64,000 nucleotides of DNA from Pomphorhynchus laevis (GCA_012934845.2 WNNJ02002953.1:62001-126000); one strand, 5' to 3'. Positions 32,231 through 44,575 are shown, counted from the first letter of the stretch. The notes: generated from the sequence alone by a model not told the origin. Numbers and translations: made by a program.

Positions 32231-32619
32231 ATCGGTTGATCATAGATGTGACTGGAGATGATTTTGAAGGAAGGATGCAAATTATTTGGAAGTGTTACGT
32301 GGAAGGTAGAGTAAGGATAATTAAGATAGGTTGGAGCATGTGTAAAAGGAGTGGAGTGTTGAATTAGTTGATCGAAAATGTTACTGGAAATGATTTTGAT
32401 GGAAAGATGTAGATTATTGGAAAGTGATACGTGGGAGGTAGAGTAAGGAGAATTAAGATAGGTTGGAGCATGTGTAACAGGAGTGGGGTGTTGAATCGGT
32501 TGATCGGAGATGTTACTGGATATGATTTTTATGGAATGATGTAAATTATTGAGAAGTGATACGGGGGAGGTAGAGTAAGGAGTACGTGAAGAGAATAAAG
32601 AAGTTTGAGATTTATTTAG
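32224..32619 (-). repeat. three 132-bp tandem repeats in CR1-like ORF1
   Basis: The motif GTGTTGAAT(C/T)(G/A)GTTGATC recurs at 32224, 32356 and 32488, exactly 132 bases apart. Read on the minus strand each unit gives 44 residues (YSTSPVSLLNNLHHSIKII and on, ending PVTHAPTYLN), so unit length preserves frame. Unit identity is roughly 85 percent by eye. Confidence 0.9.
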
Positions 32620-32950
32620 ATTGGGGGAGGAATAGAAAAGAGGAGGTACGAGATGAAAAGCTTTACCGTTAGCATTGTTAGAACGAGGAAGATTAATGGA
32701 AGTTTGGTTCGTAGTTGAACGAGGAGTGTGTGAGAGAGAGTAGGTTCAATAATGGGATTATAGGATGCGAATTCATGTGTTGATGCGAGGGTAACATCTA
32801 AACAGCATTGGTCTGAGTGGTCGTGTGTGATACAGAAGTAGAGGAGCAGGATAACTGTAGTAGTCGTACTGATGTACAAAAACCGCATGTGAACTGTTTA
32901 CGTTTATACACTGAGTGGTCGGATATTTTAACACTAACAAGTGTCTATAC

Positions 32951-33049
32951 ATCACAATCTATGGAATCGCATCCAACTTCAAAACTAGTATAACCATCAT
33001 TGCATTCCGATATGGAAGATGCTTGATTAGGAACAGGGATCTGAGATCG
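32951..33049. other. spacer between LINE family 2 and CXC-RT copy 3
   Basis: Short non-coding stretch. The exact 5' end of the CR1-like element is not defined by any repeat. Confidence 0.35.
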
Positions 33050-34910
33050 CGCTTTTTAGGCAATAACCTCCTTTAGTCGAAACAATTGCAGTTCATTGCA
33101 CTCAACTGTCTTTAAAAGTTGGAACAATTTACATTGAAGTGAATGAAAAAATCAGCAAAAGCAACATTATGATCGATTTTGCAAATCTCTACAAATCGGC
33201 GCAACATTAATGACCATATCTCTATAAGTTTCCCAATGATATTTTCCATGAAATTATCTGTACCAAATGCCGATCCTAGTATACGAATACCGTCATGTTT
33301 TACTTAAATATTTCTTAATCCCTCACTGATTTCTGTGTTCCCCTGATGTCTAAGCAAAATTGTCTTTGCGGGGTTCTCAAAATAACCATATTTTGCACCA
33401 TGTTGTTTAAGCATACTCCATTGCATTTCCAGTTCCTCTATTGGACCAACAAAGTTTGCGTCGTCTGCATGCAATCGCTGTGTTATATTTGGACATTGAT
33501 CTTTGATGCGCGGCATTTGAGGCAGTGATGACATTGCAAATATCGTCATTGCAAATGGATCTCCCTGGGTTATATCAGTCCGTGAATGAATTGATTCACC
33601 ACCAATCATTAGCTGGACATTGATAGAATATATGTTTTCAAATGCACGAGCCAACCAGGGACATGTAGGGTATATTATGAATAGCTATTGTACAGTTTAA
33701 GCGGTTCAAAGCATTAGTTTGCGTTGATTGATAGTAATCCAAACGAGGGGCAAATATTGGATTTTTCTCTAATGCAATGTATAGCGACTTCTATTCCACT
33801 GCGTTGCGAGACACATAGTTGATCAACACCCGCAACGTCTTGCAGGTCACATTTTATTTTTTTGGGACTGCCTTGCAAATTATTTGTCGGCTGACATCAG
33901 CCACCATAATCGGACGGATTCCTCCATTTTTTAGGAATGGCAACCAACCTACACGCAACAAATGATTCAAGTACCTCCGATTTAATACGTACGAATGACA
34001 ATTTAACTGCGAACTCGACCAAAAGTTTCTGCTAGTTTTCTTGACGTTTCCCCAAAAGAGAGCAACATTTGCTTCCAAATACCTGAGTCGATTCCCGATG
34101 GCCCGGCCAAACCAGAGACTGATTTATCTGCCCGAACAATTGAATCACTGTATAGTTTTAAGAACGTCAAAGAGTGATCTTTCTTAGCTCCTGGCATAGG
34201 GTGATTAAGCTGTACATCTGCACATACTTCTGACTGCTCAGGGTGTAGATCCCGTAACAAATCTTTGCTCAATTAATTCTCACATCTGGCTGTACCGTTC
34301 CCTTTCCTCCATCATCTGCTAATAATGATGCAGCCGCCTTGACCCTCCCATTTGCCATCAACTTGCAGAATATCTTAATCCATCTACATGTAGTCTCACT
34401 TCTTTTCAAAATTGTGAGAGCTTGCAATATACGCGCTTCTTTAAATAGTTCATTGATCTGGCCACTTTTTCATAAAGCTATACGGCGATCTAGGCATTTT
34501 CGCATTATAGCTACTTTTCGTGAGTATTCGTTGTAAAATACACCGAGAAAACACTGTCGCGGACTTTAAGCCGTTGTAGTCATCTAGCTTTGCATTGAGG
34601 ACGATCCATCGTACTAGGAGGCCATTGAATGACCACATTATAAATGCCCGAAATTGACATGGGATCTTTGTCACCTCGGCTTTCAAATATGCGCGTAGCT
34701 TGATTTGCTTGGTTAATACCTAATTGAAGTTACATTTTGACTTTCGGCAACGAACTAACTATTGAATATTTACGACAACAATTTGGCGCCGATCATAAAG
34801 TACATTTTTTATTGTGTGCACACCGACCTCCTTTACATTTTGTGTTAGGACCATTACACGCACAGCATCTTATCATATTTGATGGTTTACCACGAGGCAT
34901 CGCAGAATAA
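33050..34910 (-). mobile_element. CXC-RT retroelement, copy 3 (truncated)
   Basis: On the minus strand it starts at 34904 with MPRGKPSNMIRCCACNG and a shortened Cys array, CKGGRCAHNKKC. Next come AGPSGIDSGIWKQM (34272-34003) and RPIMVADVSRQIICKA (34078-33854). The RT core (33654-33304) reads RTDITQGDPFAMTIFAM and LHADDANFVG. VKHDGIRILGSAFGTDNF follows near 33300. The nuclease-like domain is absent. HADD replaces YADD. It is more decayed than copy 1. Confidence 0.75.
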
Positions 34911-35021
34911 TAGCCTTGGTGCACCAGAGTCTTTGTATCCTGGGATGATGGAATTAATAATACTGGGATGTAATTGTGGATTTTATTGTTGAAGCTGTAA
35001 ATATTTTTTGTAGTTAGAATT

Positions 35022-35170
35022 CACAGAAATAATAATATTTTATTTAAAATGTTTAATGCGTGCCATTTGCACGCTTACAAGTCCACTAACAAACGAAAAA
35101 ACATCAAAAGTCATACAGATAAATTAGTAAAGTTGGTTAAATGGGATCGGATTTGACGTTTGAAGCACAT
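35022..35170 (-). repeat. CR1-like LINE 3' end joined to LINE family 1
   Basis: The stretch matches the last part of the CR1-like element at 28720-28853 (AAGTCCACTAACAAA, CAGATAAATT, GGATCGGATTTG, CGTTTGAAGCAC), in the same minus orientation. At 35171 it abuts, without a spacer, the RT of a LINE family 1 copy that is also on the minus strand. See findings. Confidence 0.85.
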
Positions 35171-37245
35171 CAGAGAGTGCTGACAATTCTCGCAGGCAAC
35201 CCGAGGGACCTGGGAGAGGAGATAAATAAGGGGATGGAGATCCGGTCAAATGGAGCAGAAAAGTCAAGAAAAACAGCCACAGCAAGCTGATGGTTGTTAT
35301 CATAACAAAACTGATGCACATCACCAATTGCTGAATGATTCAAGCGCCCTTTGACAAAACCATGAAAACTCAGTGGGATTAAATTACGCCTACTTAAATG
35401 ATCGCGGATTCTACGGGCAAGCGCTTATTCGTAGATAGAGATGAGAGAATTTTGAATCAAAATGGGCCACAGTTCTTTAGAACATGAGACCGGATTGTTT
35501 TTTGGTAAAAATATTCGTCTACTTATATTGATGCCGGCAACATCGGATGGGGCGGCTGAAAGCATTGCGACGGCCACTTCTCTTTTTTGTTCGGCTGTCA
35601 AAAGACAACAAACACGAGAAGAGAGTGGAACGACGGATTTGGAGGTACCCGCGAGAGGCCCCCAGGAGTTAAGGAAATCTGTGACAGATAGATCCCTACT
35701 CCAATAGTATCCCCAAGGCGGGATCCGTTGAGGTGATTGAGTGGCTCCATAATTATGTAAGGATAGTGACTCCTTCAAAACTTTGTCAAGACCTATTTAC
35801 CAATCCAACCCAAGGCTCTATCCTTCCAACAGACAAACTTATCCTTATTGAATATCTTCCAGAAGGAAGATTAGGCTGGATTCATGGAAGCGATGCTTGC
35901 CTTATCCTTACCCAGTTGGAACCTATATCCAGTGCTCCAATATTCTTTCGATAGAACTTGCTTGGCAGAAGCAGAGAGTTTGGAAAGACTGAGCATATAC
36001 GCCAAGGTCTTGAGTTGTGCCGGAGTGGGACGGTAAACACGCCCTTTGTAGGTAGTCGAAAGTATCGCGATAGCTTGCCAAGAGAGGTAGGAATTAAATT
36101 CGGTTAAACTCTCATTACCAATTCGGGAAGCATTGGAGGGCTGCCTTGAAGAAAGCCACTCTGATAGGATCAAAGTGGAATCTCCTTCGGAGCAGCGAAT
36201 CCTCTTCTATTCGCCAACGAATCAAGTCATGAGAGGTAGACAGATGCTGTCGCGACTGCTCTGTACAGTGGGGTTCCAACAACCACCTCTCATGAAGCAG
36301 TAATAAGTCGAAGAGTGAATTTGTTGATTGCAATGAAAGGTGGAGGCGGTGGTTTGTGAATAAGATAACCGTTCCTGGCTATGCGGATTGCTGTATTAAT
36401 CCAACGACCAGTTCTGTCGTTGAAGTCACCAAGTACAATGTCATATTTGCTATCAATAATCCTATCCAGGAGGTCACGGTTTTTGTGAATCACACCTGGA
36501 CGGATGTAGACATTGGCTAGACTAAGGTGTGTACTGTTCTTACAGAGTGAAACTACTAAACAAGACAGGGCTGGACAAGAATAGCTTAACAGAAGGGAAG
36601 ATCTTAAAGAGCATTTAACTAGGGTTACAAGACCTTGAGATTACGAGGAGTGAGGCGGGGTTATGCACGGAGTATGGTGGGAACAAATGTTCTTAGGGAT
36701 GAATCGAGTAATATCCTGGGGGAAACGGATAGACCGCGTCTCCTGAAGGACTATAACATCTGCATATCTACCAGATAAAAGTCTAAGGGCAGAAGCTCCT
36801 CCCGAATTCCACTGAATGATATTCAGTGAAAAAGGCTCACGAGTACTCTGTATTGTGTTAGGTCAGCTAGGTGGGATTGCCTTATCCCTAGACAGAGCTA
36901 GGGGCGGAAAGGTTGCCCTTCATGCCAACGCCCACTCCGTCCTGGGCGAGCACTTGCCTACGGGCAGTGTATTCATTTTCCGAGAAAGAGACCTTTCCTG
37001 CTTCGACTTAATCAGCTTGCTACCTTCAGTGGAGGTGCGGTATGGGCCGAAGCTCCCTTTTCTTATATTCATGTACAGTGGCAGTAGGAATCACTGGATT
37101 AGCATATAATAGAAAAACATAACTCGAAAAAACTGTCCCATTTGTCCGAATGTTGCCTTTTTGTGTGAGTCTAGTAGATAAAGGATGTACTTGTCGGACA
37201 TTCTATTGCAGGAGTCGGCATAACTTACAGGAGATTTTGTAGTAG
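35171..37245 (-). mobile_element. LINE family 1, copy C (minus strand), lacks its own 3' end
   Basis: Reading down the minus strand from 37245, the tail of ORF1 (NRMSDK block), ORF2 start (near 36850), GDFNDRTGRWI (36430), SRQHLSTSHDLIRWRIEED (36300-36200) and the linker (36173-35425) follow in order. They end in the RT at LRSLGLPARIV-type sequence by 35171. The remaining RT and 3' UTR are missing and replaced by a CR1-like 3' end. Several frame breaks are present. Confidence 0.87.
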
Positions 37246-37249
37246 GAGA

Positions 37250-38405
37250 ACAGAATGAAAAAGCGCTCGCGCGTAGAATCCGCGATCATCTGAGTGGGCG
37301 AAATTTAATCCCACCAGGTTTCCATTGGTTCGTCAAAGGGCGCGCGGTTTACTCAGCAGTAGGAGTAGTGCATCAGTTTTGTCAGGAGAATAGTCATTAA
37401 CTAGCTGTGGCTGTTTTCCTTGATTTTTCTGCTGCATTTGATCGCATCTCAATTCCCTTTGTAATCTCTTCTCTCAGATCCCTTGGGTTGCCTGCTAGAA
37501 TTATGAACAGGGTAGAGATAATGCTGTATACCAAGCGATTCTATTATGAAGACGACCATGATGCGCGTCAGTTCTACCCTATTACGGGTGTTCCCCAAGG
37601 ATCCTCTCTTCTATCTTGTTTCTTGCTTCCTCCTTTGAACTCTTTAAAATATTTAAACGCAAACAACGTCTTGTGGTATACGCTGATGATACCACATCCC
37701 TGCTCTCTGGACGCAGGCGCAAAGACGTAGTCTCGGACATCAGCCGATTTTTTTAAGATTAAAATACCAGTTAGCCCGGTCCAATCTTATTTTAAACTCC
37801 GCCAAATCGCATGTGGTTGTCTTCCATGGCGCACCCGCAACAAAGCAAAAACTTAAGAGATTAGCACTCTCTGTCCTTTCCTCCATTTTGACTAATTACC
37901 CACTCCCTACCTTCACGAGGTGAGTAAAATACCAGGGGTTCACCGTTACGGTGAACTGGTCGGCGAAAGCTGATCTGGATAGACTTAAACGTATCCTGTT
38001 GAGAGCTAGGTGAGCCCTGTAACGGGCCCAGAATCTGTCATTGAAGGAAAACTCAGGTGCGCATCTGAGGCACTTGAGCTATCTCGCGATTAGTCCTCTT
38101 TTTAAGAGGACGTTCCCCAGAGCAAAGGCTAAGGTTTCTCAAGTTCTTCGTCTCTCGTTTACCCAGCATAGTTCGCCTCGATTGGACTTCTCGGAAGGGG
38201 GAGGGTGAAAGACCTCGGGTGGTTTAGTCGTTAGGCTGCGTATTGGATTGGCTGGAGGGCTCAGATCCCACCGGACCTGAGGCCATAAAGATAGAAGACT
38301 GAACAGAAAATGAAAAAAAGATCTCTGACAAGTTTTTGATTTTTCTTCTTTATTTGTCATTTTTTATTTAAGCGCTGTATTATTGTTTTATGAAAATCCT
38401 TATTT
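37250..38405 (+). mobile_element. LINE family 1, 5'-truncated copy (plus strand)
   Basis: It starts just before the RT at the KRSRVESAIIM-region (GAAAAAGCGCTCGCGCGTAG) and runs to the 3' end (TTTTTATTTAAGCGCTGTAT). The piece 37407-37730 has FLDFSAAFDRI and ITGVPQGSSLLSC. It shares with copy A a small deletion right after the GVPQGS codons, which shifts the frame. The YADDT strand follows in another frame. It stands head to head with copy C. Confidence 0.87.
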
Positions 38406-39595
38406 TTTATTTATTATATAAATGCTAAACCTATGCGTACGGTAGGTATCATTGTTCAAACTTTCCGTTTTATGGGTTCGAGCTCATTTAAAATACTTGT
38501 AAATGCTTTTGTTATTTACATTACGCATCTCGATCTGATAATGTGCTGGGCAAGAGCAACAATGTACATACACTAGTTAAGAGTTCCATGTAGACTTAGA
38601 GCTCTGGATATGCATTCATTGGGCAATCTTATGGATTTGCGAAATATGTGCTTGATATTAAAGATATTTTTCAAATATCATTACGTTTTTGCCTGAACTG
38701 CTAACTTTTCGATCCACTCGGACTTTGCAAGACCATATCTTTGTGTCAGTGGCCGTCGAGTCGTACGGTACAAAATAATTCAATTTAGAAAGAATGTTAT
38801 AAATCCATGGAACCGTCTAAGATACTCAATTAGGTTAACTTTTTTTGAGCTATTCGAACAACATTTTATTTTAAATTGGGATTGGTGTTTCTTACTTTTC
38901 CTTCTTTTTATCATATTATGCAACTTTTGAGCAATGATCGTCATGATTTTGAAATTAATAAAAATTAATTAAATATTAATACAACATTATTATTTAAAAA
39001 TATATTAAAAGTTTAACGATTAAAAATTAATTATTTTTTTTTTAATTTTATAGGATACAAGTAGAAATTAAGAAAATAATATTTGTTTATAATATTTAAC
39101 ATCAAATCTGACATTCTATTAAAATTCATTTCGTAATTTTTTAACATCCTATTAAATGTAAATCGTTAAATACAATTGTTAAGTGCACAATCATTAATTG
39201 TGTATGTGTACCATACACAATTAATGTGTATGATACACAGTAAACAATGAGTCAGGTAAAAGGGGTTGAAGGTCTTATCAGGACACGTGAAAGTAAAGAA
39301 GAGTTCGGATTTTCGAACTCTATTTAACTCATATATTTTATAATAGTTTGCCTAGATGACTACTACTTAGAATATGTTGCTACAATACCTAGAAGCATAT
39401 TCCCTTCAGCTGCTAATTTCGAATTTTCAACTCATTTTTTATTATTTTCGTAAATTTTGAATAACTCTGTACATAAGTGTTCTATTTAAAAAGTCCCTTA
39501 ATGGGAAATAATGTTCCTTATTTTACAAAATAATAAATATATCCTAGTCCTTCTTCATTCTAAAGTTTATCGAGCTTAAAGTCTTCCAATTGTGC
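38406..39595. other. AT-rich sequence without recognised gene
   Basis: No frame of note. A 15-bp-arm hairpin CATTAATTGTGTATG/CATACACAATTAATG lies at about 39192-39226. Confidence 0.4.
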
Positions 39596-39945
39596 CACGA
39601 CATTATCCTCACAGGTATTGTGTTCCTATTCTTGTTACAGCAGAATGCTACTAATCAGTCTGTGTGAGTCTCATTAGCTGCTGACCCAGACCTACATTTC
39701 AAGTTTCGACCCTCATCAGTTTAATCCGTACACTGGTGCTGATCAAATTTGAACTCAGTTGAATCGCGATACATACGTCCTAAGTTCAAATCCATTCAGC
39801 ACCATTGTATAGAGTGAGTAGATAATAATGGTCGAAACGTGAAATGTAGGTTTTGGTCAGCAGCTGATTAGACCCACCCATGCTGGTTAGTAGCGTTTTG
39901 CTGTATCAATAATAGGAACAGAATACCTGTGAGAATAATTTCGTT
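39596..39945. mobile_element. 350-bp foldback (MITE-like) element
   Basis: Left arm 39596-39756 and right arm 39782-39945 are inverted copies with roughly 80-85 percent identity (for example CCTCACAGGTATTGTGTTCC against its complement in ATAGGAACAGAATACCTGTG). The loop is only about 25 bases. Both arms include CGAAAC, and on the minus strand of the left arm CTGATGAGGGTCGAAAC (39703-39719) has the hammerhead order with a minimal stem. No coding capacity exists. Confidence 0.85.
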
Positions 39946-41189
39946 CAACAGCCAGAATAATTATTGTATTATTAATGTTACGCTGAATAGCATTGGCAGA
40001 AGTTATGGATCAATTCATAGGTAATAGCTACTTTGGATGTGTAGAAATATTTATACAGTTTCATTCAGCGTGAATTTTTCCTATGCCTTCAAATATAAAA
40101 CTATGTTGTGAATTATTAAATACTTACAATAATAAACCTGCGTTTCTGTATAAAGTTGAGCTACCTTTGTGAAAATCGTTTTGAAGATCGGAGAAACTCA
40201 TATATTGCTTCTGCATGTCGAAATATGTGCTTAAGAAAATTGTCTGACAATAAACACATCAGAATTATTGTCATATTGTTCTTTAAAGATTAAAATGATT
40301 ACATCTTTCTAGTCATCATGTACCTCACTTTATGTGGCAAAGGCCACGAATAAGCTATAAAGTGGAATGTAAATAATATCAGATAAATAACAGAAATATG
40401 AATAATAGATTATGAAGTCATGTACTTGCTGATTTTATAAACGCTATATGTGATGAAGAACTGATTAAGCACTTAGCGAAAAAATCCAGGTTAATTAAAG
40501 TAATCACTTGACAGTTTAATTGATCGTTTTGATGACGCATTTGAAAAGGTAGAAAAATTTTGAGAGTATAATACTTTTGCTTCTAAACGCTCATAAAAAT
40601 GTAATCGCAAACTATGATCTCTGATTTAGCAAGAACGTTAAAAGCAATTTGGTGAAGTTATATAACTAAAACTTTATTGCGATTGAAACGCCAATAATCA
40701 GATATACGTCTTTTAAAATTTAGCCTACAAGTCTTTTGAACCATCTTAACTTATTAATGATGCGTTAATAATCAAATTTCGCAGTTTTGGCTTAATAAAT
40801 CTTAAACATATTTGAAATATAAAATAACGTTTTATTAACATTATAACCTGTTATGTTCTAGGAATTCGTAACAAGGTTAATATAAGCAGGCAACTTATTT
40901 TTCGCTACTCTTTTCTCAACTTAACTATTGTCTTAGCTTGCTTAATAATTCACCTATGCTTCATATTCTTTAACATACAAGCTGCCGCATGCATCTATTA
41001 TGCCTTCGAAGTTTTGATCATATCTCCAAACATCTTTGCATTCTCAATTGGCCCATTCAAAGATTAAAGTGCTCTCAGTATGCTGGTCATAACGCATAGC
41101 CATCCATTGTCTATTGATTACCTTATAACATTTAATAGTCATTATATCGAATATTTGTTTTCATTATTACAGTAGGAAATTCCCCTCGA
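39946..41189. other. AT-rich sequence without recognised gene
   Basis: No coding frame, RNA gene or clear repeat was seen. Confidence 0.4.
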
Positions 41190-42620
41190 TTTGCTGAAAT
41201 ATATAGTTATTCCATTATTTAAAAAGTGATCGTCTTGTGCTGACAATTTTAGGTCGATCAGTCTTACGTGTATTTGCTGTAAAGTAATAAAGCGTCCAAT
41301 ATTGATAGAACTCAATCTGTATGTTTCTCTCTCAATTATATATTATATCCTGCCCGACATTGATTTCATGCATGTAGACCAACATGTTAGAATCTATTAA
41401 TTGTTAGGAATGATAAGAAGAGTGATTTTGTCAACAATTAACCACAATATTAAAACACAAACTGATATATGCCACTTTAAATTCCATATTTGTCAATTGG
41501 CTTCGGGCATATCTTCGAAAAACAACAATCACAGTTCGAGTTAATTGGACTTTGTGGAATTGGACTTATATATCTAGTGATGTACCACAAGGGTCGATTT
41601 TGGGATCTATTTTATTCAATTTATATGTTAATGAGCTTCCGTTCACAATGCAGCCAAAAACGTTGATGTATGCCTACGATCTTAAGATATATCATCGTAT
41701 AGTATGTATCATTGATCCACAAATTTTTACAGTCTGATCTGAATATATTGACATCATTGTCAGCTAGCAAAACTTTATAATGAAGCGAAATGTGCTTACA
41801 TGCACATAGTCGATAAGTTTTTGACAATTGAAATTTTTTGATTACTCTGAACGTTGCTTTAATTCTATAGTACGCTACATTTTAGTATTGGAGGACTTCT
41901 TCAGCTACTGGTTCACAGTCATCATTGCTACTGATCTACTATCCCCACGGAAACACCTATGATATTTTCAACAACTACATATTTAATAGAATGACAATCA
42001 ATTCTACTCATTAGCGAATATCGTGATTTGAGAGTTGTAGTTTTAGATAACCAAAACATTAGGGAAAATACTAAGGAGATGCATGCTACATCAACTCGTA
42101 CTTTTGGTATGATCCACAAGAGTATCAGTAAACTGATAATTGAGCGATTTCAACTATTATTCAATGCTGTGGGTTCATGTATTAATTACTGTTCACCAGT
42201 TTCTTATAGCATCATTAAATCGAAAGAGCTGCAAATTGAACGACTATTACGACGTTTATCTAAACGGATTTCGGTTCTTTATAATTTAACATATGCGGAG
42301 CTGTTAAGTCGTCTTAATGTGCGCTCATTATCTTGACTCAAGACACTAAATGACCTCATGTCGTTTGGCGTGCAACACATAATCCTAATGATCCGATAAA
42401 ATGCCTTTTCCATATGCGCACCGATTTTAGATTACGTGGATATCCGTTCATTATACGATTTCGATAGCGACGAAAACGTCTTTAAATTTGATCGTGCATG
42501 TTGTTCCTGCTTGAAATAGCTTACCTGCTGAAGTAGCGAAGCTAGCTAACAGACGTACTTTCATAGCATCTTTGAAGTTTAAAGATTTTCTAATTGCAAT
42601 TTATATTTTATTTTTTGTGT
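41190..42620 (+). mobile_element. old LINE remnant (Jockey/CR1-like RT)
   Basis: Plus-strand pieces in several frames read VIPLFKKSD (41205), then NFRSISLTCICCKVI (RT motif 2), then SSDVPQGSILGSILFNLYVN (41570-41630, motif B) and YAYDLKIY (degraded YADD). Further on, NIRENTKEMHATSTRTFG and LTYAELLSRLNVRSLS (42028-42336) form the C-terminal domain. The family differs from both LINE 1 and LINE 2. Many frame breaks and the AT-rich drift show it to be old. Confidence 0.75.
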
Positions 42621-43783
42621 AATTTGTGACGATCTTCTGAACAGTGCTCTCTAGCATTCGAATAACAATAAATTAAATATTATATTATATTAATAGTGTA
42701 TAACATTGCATAAATATTATAACATTTAACAATATTTATATAATATTGTAGTTTATTATCGTGCAATTATATTTAATATCTTGTATATCGAGTATAGTTG
42801 TATATCATTTTAATTAATTAGGGCTTGTATGATCAAATCGATATAAACAAAAATTATTGAAATCATATTTGCTTTAACATTGTATATTTGCCACGTAGTC
42901 GGCGACCGGGATTTTAGTATTGAAGTGCTACTTGAATTTATTATCTCAAATTGCTACTTTAGTAAATAATTTTTAACATGTCAATGTAAAAAATTTGCGA
43001 ATCACTCAATCAAGCGGTTGTATTTTTATTTTATTAAAAATTTAAACATTTCAATCGCACCAACGATTACAAAAATTTTGAGTGAAATAATTTATAATTT
43101 TAGTGTCTACAAATTTAATACACACAAATTCCAGATGAAAAATGTTTCTTTGGTAAACATAAATGATCTATCTGACTTACAATTAGAATCTATATTTCTC
43201 AACCTTGGTATTTATCGGTTAGTTATCGCGGAAAAGATTTTCACGAAAATCTTAAATACTTAATTGTCTTTAAAAATAAAATTGAAATGATTTATTTTTT
43301 AATCCTATTATCTAATATTTGGTCTAAATAAGTTGACATGTGCACGATAAACATATTATAAATTCGTATTGCTATTGATTACATCAATCAGTTCTGCTAA
43401 CGTAGTCTTCGTATTTTATAAATTAAGAAATGATAATAAGATTTAAATAATTAAATAATAATAAAATAATTATAAATAAATAATTGTTGTATAATATTTT
43501 ATATAATTTATATCAAGTCAAAATTTTAAATTGTAATTTAAAATAAAATTCAATTTTTTAATTGACTTATAAATAATAGACGATATAGAAGAATAAGGAT
43601 TAGAGATAATCAAGAGAAACTGCTATATTGTCAGGTTTCGTCATCTATTCCTCTTATAAGCTATCGAAATATAAAGTCTTATAAACTATCTAAACGTAAT
43701 TTCTTAATATCGAAATATCGAATTTAAATTATTTTGTGATATGAATTTTACTTTCAATAGTTGATAATGCTCAATTATTGATA
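42621..43783. other. AT-rich sequence without recognised gene
   Basis: A short plus-strand frame at 43018-43263 (ends LGIYRLVIAEKIFTKILNT) has no family signature and no ATG of note. The rest is low-complexity A/T. Confidence 0.35.
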
Positions 43784-44575
43784 AATAATTATTGAAGCTG
43801 GATCAAAGAAAAGTTTTTTTTATATTTCGCTAACTACTGATAGCATCTCCAGAAAATTACTTAATAAACTTTATTTCGTGGATTATCTTTCAAATGATTT
43901 GACAACTATTCACATTGCCAAGAGATCAAGATACAGTAGTCTTTGTCTCATAGAACATAAACCTAACAAGGATAACCTGTCCTCATACGAATACGAATTA
44001 TGAAAGCAAATTCGAGATCCGCGATGAAGCACTGATTCAAAATCGGCAATTTCTTTTTTAGTACAGTTAGCATCTTTAGAAAATTACCTCAGGTAATTTT
44101 CTGAAGATGCTAGTATAAGTTAGCGAAATATCAAAAATAATTACTTCTTTCCTTTGATCCAGAAATTACCTAAGTAATTTATTCATTACTTAGGTAATTC
44201 ATATTCAGAAAATTACCCAATTTTCTAAAGATGAAATAAATAATATTATAATAATATGAAATAATAATATTATAGCGTTAATTATAATATTCTATAATTT
44301 TTCTAGTTAAATAAATATTTAATTAAATATTCTATATTTTTTGTAATAATATTTTATAATATTATAATATTATAATACTACTAATATTATTATAATATTA
44401 AATATTATAATAATAATTATTATTAATATTATAATTATAATTAATATTATAATAATATTATAATATTAATTATAATATTCTATAATTTTTGTAATGTTAT
44501 GAAGATGCTAACAGAATATAGCGAAATATCAAAAATTTTTCCTCTTTTCTTTGATCCAGCTCCAATAATTTTTAA
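43784..44575. mobile_element. cluster of terminal-inverted-repeat elements (MITE-like)
   Basis: A left end at 43784-43860 (AATTATTGAAGCTGGATCAA, then TATTTCGCTAACT, then AGCATCT) has its reverse complement at 44491-44575. A second right-type end lies at 44090-44162. A small perfect palindrome, GAAAATTACC-TCA-GGTAATTTTC, sits at the inner end of the second copy, and another, AATTACCTAAGTAAT/ATTACTTAGGTAATT, at 44164-44199. The interior is a TAATATTATAAT tract. It looks like one element inserted in or fused with another of its kind. Confidence 0.75.

Larger units (their letters stand above)
28720..32950 (-). mobile_element. LINE family 2 (CR1/L2-like), near full length
   Basis: This minus-strand element of about 4.2 kb has ORF1 (about 32900-31640), an APE endonuclease (31613-30777), an RT (30697-29255) and a 3' region ending in AAATTTGTATTATTATT-type sequence near 28720. 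Scraps of the same 3' part occur at 23925-24075 and 35022-35170. It is richer in GC than the flanks and its codons are still largely open, so it is fairly young, but it carries several breaks. Confidence 0.9.

Noticed and set aside
35171-38405. Twin-priming inversion of a single LINE copy
   Set aside because: The overlapping RT segments on the two strands differ by roughly 17 percent and the minus copy has a foreign 3' end, so two separate copies are more likely.
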